Of a stretch of 64,000 nucleotides of DNA, positions 1 to 10,200 are shown piece after piece (the stretch's first letter is position 1; each line of letters opens with the position of its first letter). The translations under genes were made by a program, and so were the position numbers. The stretch spans positions 1 to 64,000 of the forward strand of contig ML014111.1 in assembly GCA_003615045.1 (NCBI GenBank). Reading direction: 5' to 3'. This DNA is from Caulochytrium protostelioides. Taxonomy: Eukaryota; Chytridiomycota; Caulochytriomycetes; Caulochytriales; Caulochytriaceae. Below the pieces are notes generated by a model. The model had not been told where the DNA came from, ran no database searches, and saw nothing but the letters and a program-made list of their open reading frames with translations.

Positions 1-5
1 CAAAG

Positions 6-89
6 TCATCCAATACTGAACCGAATGCACTGCTGCCTCGATGGGGTCCCCTGGGGGACACCACGGAGTGGATGGCGTGCGCGTTAGGT
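6..89 (+). repeat. Dispersed repeat family, copy R1
   Basis: First of four related copies. It starts at TCATCC, passes through a TGAACCGAATGC block and a TGCTGCC block to a G/C palindromic core (GGGGTCCCCTGGGGG), then an ACCACGGAG..ATGG.GTGCG tail, and is followed by an AT-rich TATAT stretch. The same succession of blocks appears in R2 (same strand, 152 bp downstream) and, on the minus strand, in R3 and R4. The window starts only 5 bp upstream, so whatever this copy belonged to may be cut off. Confidence 0.7.
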
Positions 90-157
90 GCCAGGATGGG
101 CCTCTATATACGACCGCGGTAAGCAAAAATGTAGTGACTGCGACTCGGTCGACGAAC

Positions 158-240
158 TCATCCGTCGATGAACCGAATGCGTTGCTGCCTCCCTGTGGGA
201 GAACCCCTGGGGGTACCAAGGAGTATGGTGTACGTATTTA
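158..240 (+). repeat. Dispersed repeat family, copy R2
   Basis: Direct repeat of R1 with the same order of blocks (TCATCCG, TGAACCGAATGCG, TGCTGCC, ACCCCTGGGGG, ACCAAGGAGTATGG). Its 3' flank at 241-270 (GTCCCCGGACAC then TATATATGTGAATC) matches the flank of R4 well, so the true unit is probably about 110 bp rather than 85. Confidence 0.7.
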
Positions 241-796
241 ATTGTCCCCGGACACTTATATATGTGAATCAAATATAATATCGAAGGAGGCCAGTCCATT
301 CGTCTATAAAGCGGTGATAATGGGACGTATACGGACTAAACGTGTGCGGCCAGTCCATCAATCCAAGGGTCAAAATCCAAGGTCCAGGACGCATTCACAA
401 ACCGACAACTACCGACAAGTTCAGCAGTGTCATACTTGCCCCAAAATTCGTACAAGGGAAGATAACGGGGGCACAGGTTGTGAAAGAGACGCGCCACCTT
501 GGTGACAACACGACTCTTGCGTAATCGATAGATGGGCAGATGCCTCTTTTTTGGCCGCTTGGTGGACAGAGGGAACTCAGTCCAGCTTGTTCCCTCGGAG
601 ACCCCGGGCGACGAAAAATTAACCATCGTCTCGCATGGATCGCATGGCGGAAGCCGCGAACGCAGCAAGCACGCTCATTACTGCCAGTTGTCATGCAAGG
701 CCGTCCCGTTGGGCCAACTCGAGTCCACGAGCGGCTTTTTTGTGAGTCTCCATCGCTACGCGGGAGACCTGTAAAAAATCTACCATGTCATTGTCA
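241..796. other. Intergenic, no gene recognised
   Basis: Mixed-composition sequence between repeat R2 and the membrane-protein gene. Several short open frames overlap in different phases with no recognisable domain. No RNA gene seen. Confidence 0.5.
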
Positions 797-1876
797 TCAT
801 TTCGTCTCGTGACTAGACTGTTTTGCCAGCGCGAGTGTTGTGCGCAGGTCGGGCCACGGTCTTTCTCCGAGAGACGACGCATCGGAAGCGCTCTGCGAAA
901 ATGACGACGACAGCGAGTCCTCGCTCTCGGAAATGGGATGTCTCGATCGCTCCGACCAGGCCACGCCTGGAGGTCCCATGAGGTCATCCCATGGCGATGT
1001 GCTGATGAGGACACAGCCCTCGCTTGGGGTTTCCATAGTCCCGTAGACCAGCTCCGGCTTGGTCAGGCCGCCCCATGTCATGCGGCGCGTACAGTCGGGC
1101 CAGACGGTTCCGGCCGTAGCATCGACGGGTTCCATGATTTCCGAGCCGGACTCGGAGGGGTTCTGCCCCGGTGGCGACGAGACGCGGAGTGACGGTGGGT
1201 TGGAAGGCGGGACCAAAAGGATGGTGGCCTCCACGGAACGCACGGCTGGCGTCCGCTGCGCCAAGGCATCGGCGATAGATCCGGCGACGGAGGCCGCTGG
1301 GGTGCGCCGGTGGTTGCATGGCGCAACGCCATCGGAACAGGGGGTCGATCTCCAGTCAGGAAGCGGGGTATCATGCAAAATGTCTGCATACTGGGTCAGC
1401 TGCCATGCAGCCAGGCTTTGCGTAACAAGAGTCGCGAAGGAGATGACCATCATGGGTGCCCAGCCGCCGGGTGGCCGTCCTGTAGGCTGGGAGGGCACCG
1501 GGTCGCGGCCGTGGCGGCCCATGGCGTAGCCGCCGACAAACAGACCTAAGCCGAGATGGCTGGCGGCGAGGCAGAGCGCTTGCAGCGTCATCAGGCGGGC
1601 GATACCGAGCACGGAGTGGGGTACAGCGGCGATGCAGGCCCAGATGCCGCAGAAGCCAATGAGTGGGAAGGTGACCACGCACAAACTGGCCACAGAGAGC
1701 AGGAGCCACAGGGCCCCGCGCGCTCCACTATACCGTACAATGGTGCCCCATCCGAAGAGATACCCGGAAAGAGCGGTGCCCAGTGCCATACTGAGGGCGA
1801 TCAGCGCAATAGAGACTCGTCGCGGGCATCGTGCACTTGATCGCGGCCACTGCAGCGCCTCCTGTATCCTGTCCAT
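797..1876 (-). CDS. Probable four-helix membrane protein of unknown function
   Basis: A 359-residue open frame starting at a true ATG (1876). Four hydrophobic segments lie at about residues 21-43, 53-75, 95-117 and 139-162, the second running into a FCGIW motif. About 190 mostly polar residues rich in Ser, Pro and Thr follow, probably a soluble tail, with a serine-rich stretch near residue 320. The topology is tetraspan-like, but I see no CCG motif or large cysteine-rich loop of true tetraspanins, so no family is assigned. The long hydrophobic pattern followed by a balanced polar tail argues for a real gene, unlike the arginine-rich frames on the other strand. The 5' end is about 1.8 kb from the left edge of the window. 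Confidence 0.6.
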   Translation of the reverse strand: MDRIQEALQWPRSSARCPRRVSIALIALSMALGTALSGYLFGWGTIVRYSGARGALWLLLSVASLCVVTFPLIGFCGIWACIAAVPHSVLGIARLMTLQALCLAASHLGLGLFVGGYAMGRHGRDPVPSQPTGRPPGGWAPMMVISFATLVTQSLAAWQLTQYADILHDTPLPDWRSTPCSDGVAPCNHRRTPAASVAGSIADALAQRTPAVRSVEATILLVPPSNPPSLRVSSPPGQNPSESGSEIMEPVDATAGTVWPDCTRRMTWGGLTKPELVYGTMETPSEGCVLISTSPWDDLMGPPGVAWSERSRHPISESEDSLSSSFSQSASDASSLGERPWPDLRTTLALAKQSSHETK

Positions 1877-3160
1877 CGTCAGGGGCCGAGCGCGTGGTAG
1901 ATGATGTTACCATACAACCACCAACGACGGCATTGGGGCGACCGATGCGCACGACCAGGGATTGAAGCAAGTGTCGTCAGGACAGCGATGACATGCCTGA
2001 TGCACTCTGGAGGACCCTGCGGCCTCTTGCAGGGCTCAGCCGAGGCGAGATGAGGGGTGCAGTGGCGGGGTGTGGTGGCGGAAGCTGGCCAGCTCAACGG
2101 ATTTATGGAGCACTTAGAGCACATGATATCACCCATCGTCAAGCGATGACCCTTGGTTGAGATGCGTATGCCCCTCAATGCTGATACGGTCGCCACAAAC
2201 GGCGTTTGGATTGAAAATCATGCCAATCAGCATCATGCAGGGAGGCTGCCCGCCTTCTGATGTGCGTAATGCCCCACGGCCGCCGTGTGGCCTGTGCCGC
2301 CCAAAGGCGCCAAGGGTGGCGTCAGCGGCAAAACCCCCAACCCGCTCCCCACCCAAGCCTATCGCATTTATCCTGCCGTAGCTTCGGCGGGGCGGAACGT
2401 ATGTGGACAGAGATGGATGCGCAACAGCCAGCATAGCATCATGCCATGAGATGGTCCGCTCATCTGATGAGGCGACGCTCTGCATTGCGAATTTCACCGT
2501 ATCCATCGGCCATCCGTCAGTCTCGTCCCTGTCAACAGGCCTTTCGTCCTGTTGGCGTCCTTCACCGAGGGCCCCCTCGCAAGCTCCGACGTCACTTCTT
2601 CCGTGGCTTCTTGAGGCCTTGTGGCTTCTGGCTCGCTCCGCTGCACGGCGAAAGCAAAGTTCTTCCTTCCCCGGCATAAACCTTATCTTACCGCCGTGCT
2701 ATCTCATTATTCAGCATGGCGATCCACCGGTGGGCCCACAGTGCCACCCGCATGGCTTATCCGTCTTGCCGCTTGGCGAGTACTGTCACTATGGCAACGT
2801 GGATCACAGCCGCCAACGCAGCACTCGTCGTGCCCGCTTCCACGCAGGCTTCCTCATTAGCGACATCGCCCTTGATGGCCGCCGCGGCTACTAGGATGGC
2901 CTCCTGCATGCCCAGCAGCGTCTTAGAAACACTGCCGACGGGCGCACCCCTCTTCTCCGCGATGCCCACCGCCTCGATCTTCGGGACAGCCTCGATACCC
3001 TCATCTGCCGGCATTGCAGCGACAGAGGCGGCTGAATCGACCGTGCAAGCGGCGTCGGGCACGCGTCCCGAAATTGCGGCCGAAGCGCTCCTGGCGCAGT
3101 GCCGCTTGATTTCCGCGTCGTGCGATGTGCTCGATGATAGTTAAATTCATTTCACAATAC
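1877..3160. other. Intergenic, two weak overlapping open frames
   Basis: No gene is assigned. Between about 2716 and 3144 both strands are open: a plus-strand frame of 142 codons rich in Ala, Ser and Thr with a true ATG at 2716, and a minus-strand frame (about 3062 to 2757) rich in Ala, Val and Glu without an ATG at its 5' end. Neither shows a known domain. Either could be a small gene or an exon. Confidence 0.4.
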
Positions 3161-3179
3161 TTACAGGCTCACCTCCCCG

Positions 3180-3264
3180 ACCCAACACGCACACCATGCC
3201 CTCCGTGGTGCCCCAGAGGGGTCCCCCACCGTGGCAGTAGCGCATTTGGTTCAGTGTCGGATGA
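3180..3264 (-). repeat. Dispersed repeat family, copy R3, immediately 3' of the Fanzor remnant
   Basis: Read on the minus strand, this copy runs TCATCCGACACTGAACC, AATGCGCTACTGCC, GGGGGACCCCTCTGGGG, then ACCACGGAGGGCATGG and GTGCG. That is block-for-block the order of R1. It starts within about 50 bp of the stop that ends the last Fanzor reading frame, so it occupies the position of the right end of a Fanzor/TnpB-type element. Confidence 0.75.
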
Positions 3265-3309
3265 GCTTGCCAACCTTGGGTTGCAACATGGTTTGCTTCG
3301 GGCTACAAC

Positions 3310-4330
3310 ACAACGCTTTTGGTCTGTCGGGTAAGGCCAGGCGGCGTCGGAAGTTCACCTTTCGTCAAGGCGGCATTGAGATTGCGGTTCACGAGTTTGC
3401 CATTGACGGCATTACACCACAGCAAGCCTCGAGCCATGAAACCCTGGCGCCGGCGTTGACCGGGTGTCAGGACCACATATGTGCATACACCCGGGTCCTG
3501 TGGACCGGGTCGACGGCCGTCGGCGCCGTGGAGGGGGCGCCCGCCCGGGACGCGTGAGGGATCGGCGCGGCCTTCGGGTTCCGGGGTTTCACCTTGGTCA
3601 GGAGGTCATCCGACCCGGTATGCACCTGGGTCGTCTGGAACTCGTCGACCAGGACGGTGCGGAAAACGCTGAGCGCACGTCTGGTACGCTCGAGTTGTTG
3701 GGACGCTGATCTCGCCCTTGCCTTCGGGGATAAACGATTGCGCCAAAGGCGATCACCACTTCAGCGAACACGGGCTTCATCTCCGTAGCCGGCCTTTCGG
3801 CGACGCGGTTGATGAACTGGGCGAACACGCGCTGCTTGCCACTGTACAGCCGCAGGCGCTAGCGTGCTCAGCGCGGCTTCAGGTACTCGGTCCACAGCGG
3901 CTCGTACTTGGCGAGCCACACCTCCAGAGAACGGTGGTGCGTGGCTCGTACGTGGGTCAGCTTCCAGCTGACGGCCTGGCCGTCGGACCGCTTCATGACC
4001 GTTTTTTGAATTTGTTTCTCCGGATTTCCAAGGATACAGTGTTCATCAAAGCTATCCAGGGGAATTGGGAGTAGCTTTTACAGTAGTTTTCTCGACCACC
4101 TTCTTCTTGCGATCGAAGTGCACGCACATGCTGCAGCCATCGCTGGCCATGGTGTGAGTGAACAAAAATAAAGCAGGCGTGCCTCCAGATCACCGGCATC
4201 ACGCCGACAACTCAGCGGCTTCCAGGTACCGTTAGAGGAGCAAGGTGTAGCGCACGAGTCGATGCAAGGTGCTCTTGCTCTTCAGCCAGTGAGGCGGCGC
4301 GAAAATGTCTCGCTTCAGTCCCAGCACACG
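3310..4330 (-). pseudogene. Decayed Fanzor (eukaryotic TnpB-like RNA-guided nuclease) gene
   Basis: Pieces of one protein lie in order on the minus strand but in different frames. (1) SDGCSMCVHF plus a basic patch, about 4150-4110, resembles the stretch before RuvC-I. (2) LRLYSGKQRVFAQFINRVAE, about 3855-3798. (3) VVIAFGA, about 3760, then a shift to SFIPEGKGEISVPTT and AYQTCAQRF. (4) After another shift, TVLVDEFQTTQVHTGSDDLL, about 3660-3600, the region around RuvC-II. (5) After a further shift, RGLLWCNAVNGKLVNRNLNA, about 3430-3372, the zinc-ribbon/RuvC-III end. Family members normally have N-R-D in the last motif; here it is N-R-N, so the catalytic Asp is lost. With an internal stop near 3868 and at least three frameshifts the gene cannot be functional. 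The motif order matches fungal Fanzors, from memory of the family; no alignment was run. Confidence 0.72.
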
Positions 4331-6039
4331 GCGGTGCGCTATTTGAAAGCTTAGTGCGATCGTGTAAAGTGCACGCAGGGGCTCGTCTCTCTTTCTCAGC
4401 CCTTAGTCAATCGCCATGGTACGCTTTTTGGGTTCAGGAACATGGCTATGCACAGAAACCGATGGCAACCACAACAGACGATATTGGAAGGCCGCGGCCC
4501 CGCCGCCCCCGTGCCCCCTCTCCATCCTGTCCGCGAAGGCACGAGATGAGATGAAGGGGTGGTACGACCCCACAGCGGAAGGCGCTCCGAGGTCACGTGG
4601 CGTGGGGCTACGGCTGAAATTGATGGACAAAAAGTGTATACTGGCGAGTAGCAGTCACCTGTAACGGATTCACGGTCATACAGCGCCTACGCTTGAGTCG
4701 GAAACAGGCCGCCCTTTTGTTGCACCCATGCAACGTGAGCATGATCACGGGTGCGTGATGGATCCCTCGTTGCGAAAAGAGGAACAGGCAATGTCCTTCC
4801 CAAGTCGGCGCTTTGAAAGAAACAACCGAAGAAGAGCGATCAATATCGGGCGTTCAACAGCGAGCGTTGTTGGACGCAACCCGACACTCGCTGGATTTCT
4901 CGTCTTGTTTTCTCGTCAAAAGACTCGAGATTTCAACAACAATAATTGCGTTCACACAAGCCGCTGACAACTGGGAGACTGATGCGGATGATCATGCGAA
5001 GCTGTGTGAGATCATCGGGCATGTCCCATTAAAGTCATGCGTCCATGCCGGCGGGACCAAACGTGAAGCTGTGGGTGATTCAAGAAAAGGGGTTTGTCAG
5101 GCGCTGCTCGGCATGTAAACAATGAAATGTTGAGTAGGTATTGACAAAAAAGGCGAATATATCAACCGGTTTGTGCCGAAAACTCTACCACAATTGTGTA
5201 AGATCGTTTATGAGTGACACAGCTACAAAAGCCTGTTGACAACCTGACAACCTCGAAGCAGTCATATAGTTAGACCAGAAACGGGAGAAGAATTGTATTT
5301 TGAACACGAGTCGACTGTGTCAAATAAGAGACTGTCGTCGATACTGATCTAGGAGCATAGGGTGACGTTCTGGATCTTGCCTTAGGAGCACAGAAAAGCA
5401 AATCAGTCGTTTTACAGGTCAGGACAAAATGCGGTCCTCTCAAGGGGACCGACAAAAATCTGCGAGGTTCACAGCTACAAAACTTCGCTAGCCGCTTTGA
5501 GGGAAGGATTTGCAAACTCTACACCCAGGTTGGCGATGTGGCAAGGTCGGCAAGACCATATCGAAGTAAGACCACGATATAATTTTTTTGCAAGACCCTT
5601 CATGATTTCAAGAAATCAGGGCTGACAATCGAGTTATCTGATAAACTACGCGACGCTCGTGCGCTCCCGCTTTGCAATTGCATCAGTACATCATGCGTCA
5701 TTTCAATATAGCATCTGGTGGAACTGCTGAGCTGACTATCCGTCACATGGTGACGGAGTGATAACCTGGCTAAGTCTGAGGATCGAGCGGGTCGACTTTG
5801 GCTGCCGGACGGCGTCTGCACTGTTTACACCGCATGACTTTCAAGCCATGGTTGAATTATACTGACATGATTACGAGTCAAATACCAAGGTGTGACTTAG
5901 CGGCGTAAGCGATGCTGGTGGACACTGGAAGTGGAAGGGAGTGGAAGGAATCACGCTTGACGATGTCCTAACCTTTTGCATACCCTGTGCTTCCCGTTTC
6001 CTTTTGGTCTAACGCCTCGAATACCGTTGCTCGCCATCA
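4331..6039. other. Intergenic, AT-richer than the rest, no gene recognised
   Basis: Composition is clearly less GC-rich than the coding regions. Short open frames occur on both strands but none shows a domain or runs beyond about 100 codons. There is one CACGTG at 4594-4599. At about 5428-5452 an AATGCGGTCC...GGGGACC stretch weakly resembles the 5' half of repeat R4. Confidence 0.45.
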
Positions 6040-6407
6040 ATGGCTGGCATGGACGCGCCCGACGGCCCAACTTTGGCCTCCGTCGAGAAGACTGTGCTGG
6101 ACGGCAGGGTGAGTCATCTTGACGCGGGACACGGGGTCAAAGAGTCACCCTTCAAGTGGAGTGCTTGCATGGGAGTGACTCACTCCCATTCTCACTCCCA
6201 GCTGAGTCACTGATTGGCCTTCACTCCCCCTGATTTTTCTGTCTTTATCTTTTACATCTCGCGTTTTGCTATCACGCCCACTTCCGCCGATAACGCGTTG
6301 GAGCCAAAAAGGTCTTGCCGCCTCATCCATAGAGGCTTGATGCGACTCTTTTGCCGGAGGGCCGTCCGAACTCCAAGCCTCTGAAGAGCCCCTCTTACTC
6401 CCACTGA
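6040..6407 (+). other. Candidate two-exon mini-gene (47 codons)
   Basis: An ATG in good context (ATCAATGG) at 6040 opens 23 codons ending exactly at GTGAGT (6109-6114), a consensus fungal 5' splice site. Taking CATAG at 6328-6332 as the 3' splice site keeps phase 0 and adds 24 codons to a TGA at 6405-6407. The peptide (MAGMDAPDG...VLDGR joined to RLDATLLPEG...SYSH) has ordinary composition but matches nothing I know. The 224-nt intron would be long for a fungus. GTGAGT is expected several times by chance in this window, so support is weak. It could equally be the first exon of a longer spliced gene or a relic. Confidence 0.2.
6171..6187. repeat. Perfect 8+1+8 inverted repeat containing an AP-1/Gcn4-type site
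   Basis: GGGAGTGA-C-TCACTCCC is a perfect palindrome with a one-base centre and contains TGACTCA. A second such site (TGAGTCA) lies at about 6203-6209. These are the recognition sequences of fungal bZIP factors such as Gcn4. No confident gene lies next to them. Confidence 0.6.
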
Positions 6408-7050
6408 AGTGCCATTCGCATATCAGTCATGAAGCGTCCGCACCACATGTTCGAGGCTTCAGGTTCCGAGCTGTGCTTGTTTACCCTGCAATGTGGTGCT
6501 TGTGCCTATCCGGGACAACGACGGAGGGCGAGCCCACTAAAAGCAAGCACAGCTGATATCTCGGTTTTGTTTTGCAACAACATCGTTGCATCAAGCAGTT
6601 TTTCTACGATGTGTTGGCTGGACGGCTCCAGTGGTCTCTTATAAAATTGAACAATCACAGCCAGCTCTCGTGTCTCTTCGACGGTCTGACGGAAAATAGG
6701 TCGCATGAGGCGCTCATGAAAACGCGGAAGGCTGCCTCAAAGCCGCAAAAAAACATAGGATCTTCTCAGCGAAGACAAATTCGACATGCATGGCCTTCGC
6801 GCCGCTTGAAGCGGCTCCACATGACCTCGAGGGTACACGATTCCGCTGCAATGTCGTTGTGCATGCTTCTGCATCATCGGAGTCATCGGAGCATAGAAAC
6901 GTTAGTCGTAACTTTTCCACTACGACTGCAGATAATCCTTTACTAAACTAGTGTTTACGCACAGTGCTGGCAGTGCCGTACCATAACCCGTGACAGCGAA
7001 GACCATTATGAAGAGAGATACCCACAATATTGATTGTACATATGCATGTG
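6408..7050. other. Intergenic, no gene recognised
   Basis: Mixed composition. There are overlapping short open frames on both strands around 6430-6950 without a domain or consistent codon bias. Confidence 0.45.
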
Positions 7051-7130
7051 CCCGCGGACGAACGCCATACCCTCCATGGGGCCTCCAGGGGGTCCCCAAG
7101 GCGACAGACCGCATTGGCTTGTCGGAATGA
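7051..7130 (-). repeat. Dispersed repeat family, copy R4
   Basis: Read on the minus strand: CATTCCGACAAGCCAATGCG, GTCTGTCGCC, TTGGGGACCCCCTGGAGG, CCCATGGAGGGTATGGCG, then GTCCGCGGGCACATG and TATGTACAATC. Block order and spacing match R1-R3, and the 3' flank matches that of R2. It is the most diverged copy. No Fanzor motif was found in the roughly 900 bp 5' of it (higher coordinates on the minus strand), so it would be a solo copy. Confidence 0.6.
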
Positions 7131-7230
7131 ACATTCCGCTGATCGGGTGATCAACCCGGCAAAAACGGCATTATTACGGAATGCCGAGATCAGCTTGTTG
7201 CCCAATTTCCGCGGCGCTTATGCGGCGCCG
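7123..7230. repeat. Row of four short perfect hairpins
   Basis: Four stems follow each other in about 108 bp: CGGAATG/CATTCCG (7123-7138, 2-base loop), CGGGT/ACCCG (7144-7158, 5-base loop), CGGCAT/ATGCCG (7166-7186, 9-base loop) and CGGCGC/GCGCCG (7212-7230, 7-base loop). All begin with CGG or CGGG on the plus strand. The row abuts repeat R4. Function unknown; a structured RNA or a transposon end are the obvious ideas. Confidence 0.6.
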
Positions 7231-10200
7231 GATCATGCTGAAGAACAGGCAAAACCGGCGTTTGTTAAGACTCTCCGTCCGCAATGTCTGACGCGCCACC
7301 GGTACCAAGTACCAAGCTTGGCTGTTGTGATGAGTCCCATATTTGCGGCCGCGCGCCGCTCAATAACCGGTGGTGTTGCCGTGCTAGCGCGTGATGCCGG
7401 GCCCCGCCCCGCCCCGCTGTGGCTGCTGCGTGACCCGCCAGCCTGGGCCACTGCTCATGTCATCGCCGATGCAGCTGACCACACTCCCCCGATCGTTTGT
7501 AATGATGGCAGCTGCCCCGGCTCGATCGTGTGAAGCGAGTTCACCCGGCGAGCCAAGCAGTGACCAGCGCGGGCGGTCCCGATCATGCGGCATCCCGCCA
7601 GCCGCGTGCGGGCGCCACGGCCGCTGTGATGAATAGGCGTCGGTGGAGCCGCCGATCGCTGTTGGCTTTCATCAGAAGTCGCACCCTTCCGCCGAGTGGA
7701 GCCGGAAACGCGATCAGAACGGGAATGCTTGGCGCGGCCGTGCTGCCCCTGCCATGCGCGGCTATACTGCTAGCTTAACAGCGCTTTGAGGTGGGCGGTT
7801 TCGTTGTGGCAGGTCGCCCCTTAGGTGTCCCCGGCGCTGTCGGACTCCGCCACGGGGCCCCGACCCCCGCCGGAGCCCCCCGCCCCGGTCAGCTCCGACG
7901 CGCCCCATGGGCGCGGAGAGCGATCGGGACGGAGCGGGAGCGCGCCCCTGACGACGACCACTGGGCATCAGCGACATTCTTGTTTGTGGAACCTCAACAG
8001 GTCACGACGGCGGAGCTGGCCCGCCCCGACGGCGCGATGCAGCGGTGACCAACCCGCGGACCCCGGTCTGGGCCAAGCCATCGATTCCGCCGTCGATGGT
8101 GCCACCCTTAACCCGTGGGGTATGAGCGGTGATTCGGCGGTTCCTGAGCCGGGGTATCGCCGGCCATCCACGTCTCCCTCCAGGCGCAGGCGACGCAGGG
8201 GTCAGCAACATCATGGGCACAGGCGGCGAGAAACAGGCAAACAGCCGGCCAGATTCGGGATACAGCGGTGTGCTCAGGAAACGGCGGTGACTGCTGCGGG
8301 ACGCTGCTGATAACAGCCAAGGAACATTCAGCCGCCTCCAATCATCAGTCGATAGGAATGCGGGCATTTTGTATTCGGGGGAAAGTCTCCTTTTCTTTTC
8401 TTTTGTTTTATTTTTTATTTGTTTTTCTTTGATTTTTTCACGCGCCTTTCGACTCATCTCCATCGCCAGGTTTATCCGGGTGCGCTTCGGATGCAGGAAT
8501 CGAATCCGTTGCCCGTTGCCGTGGTTGACACGGTGAGTCCAAAGGTCGGCGCGCCCATGACATCAACCGCCCTTTCGCGACATGGGGCCCTACAGGCCCC
8601 TGAGCAACGCCGCAACAGGGGCGCGGGACACGAAACGGTCCGTGTTGGCCGCAAAGCACGCGCGTATCGGATAGTTGATGAGCGTGATTTTCCACTTCCT
8701 TGCCTGCAAGTGCTTGGCCGTTTTGCCCGGTTTTGCGGGATGCCCGTCCTTCCTCGCACAAGCGCGGCGGCACCCACCCAGACGACCTTCCGTGGCGACC
8801 CCGCCCCTTTCGTGTTTTTGCTTCCTCTTCACATGTGCGGACCCAAGGGCCGAGTCCGCGCTCGATCGACGCAGGGACGTGGGCAGACGGTCGCTTAGCA
8901 GGGCCGCCACCGCCGCGTCCTCCCGTCTGCCGCCAGCGCCGCCAAAGGCGGAACGACGTGGCTGAAGCGCTTGGGCGCCGTTTGGAGAAAAGGGTGAGCG
9001 TCACACCGCGAGGGACAGTGATGGCCATGCCATGTCGTGATGATGGCTCGCCCGCCTTGGAGACCAAGCGAGAGCCGGCGAGAAGCGGGATGAAGGGGGC
9101 TCCGGAGCGCCCGAGCTCCTGCCTTCGATCGCGCGTAGCAAATAGGTTCATAATGATGATGACTCGAAACGACTATTCCAGCCGCCACCCCTGTCGCTGA
9201 GGAGCTTGGACTCGACCGCCATCGAGGCCGTGAAGGGCCCGCCCGCGGACGGCGGGCTGGCGAAGGGCCTCCTTGAAGACCCGTGGACCGTCCGCGCCCA
9301 CGGTGGCGACGTCAATCGGCGCGGGCCCGCTCTGTGGTGCCACGGCACGGAACGCCGACCGAGCATCGCGCCGCACCCATCGCACCGCCATCATGCGCAC
9401 CGACCCGCTCTGGGGTCCTTGGAGCGCGGTGCTCGCCCAGACCGGCCCGTCGGCGCCGCCCCTGCGGTACCACGGCTTGGCCAGATCAACACGAGCCGGC
9501 GGCCGGAGAGACGATGGCCACCACAACCGCGTGCGTGTCGTTGCTGTGCGTCCCAGGTGGCCCAGCGATGTGACTGTGTATCGGGCGCCCTGAATGGGAC
9601 CGGGACCGTGTGATGAAATATCGCTCCTCGGCGGTCCCGGCGCCTTTCGACTGGTGACGGGCCAGGGGGTTAGGCGTCAGCGCGAGGAGAACGAGCGGGA
9701 GGCTGGCGATGGCGCTGCAGCAGGGACGGCGCGTCCCTGCGCCTCGTCGCTTGGACGTCCATGCGCCGCCACAACGGCTGCCGGCGGCCCGCGTCCAAGC
9801 CGCGAGGCGACGCCGGCCGCGCCGTCGGGGCGTTGGATCCATCGATGCAAGGGAGGGCCGACGTCTCGGCGCGTGCCTGTGGTGTTCTCGCCGCCTTCGC
9901 CACCGACCGCCATCGCCTTCTGCTGCCCGCCCGCCCGCGTCGCGCCGACCGCACCGGCCGCAGCCAGGCGGTCGCGGTGACGCATCCTGCTAGTGTGATG
10001 AGCGGCGCGGCGCCACCACCCGTGCGGCTCGCTCCCGGGGCGGCCCGCTTGATCGAGTAAGCAAGGCGGGACATCTCGCCCTGGCCCTGGCCCGGGGGTG
10101 GCGGGCACGCCAGCGGAGGCTTCTAGGGGGCGGCCATCGTGACCCTGGCCGGCACATGCACTGGCCTGGCATAAGCCATCGCCGCTGGCTTGGACGCCCC

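Noticed and set aside
8519-8540. ATG with 14 codons followed by GTGAGT after a T-rich tract, a possible first exon
   Set aside because: No convincing acceptor and continuation could be found, and donor-like hexamers are expected many times by chance in 64 kb.
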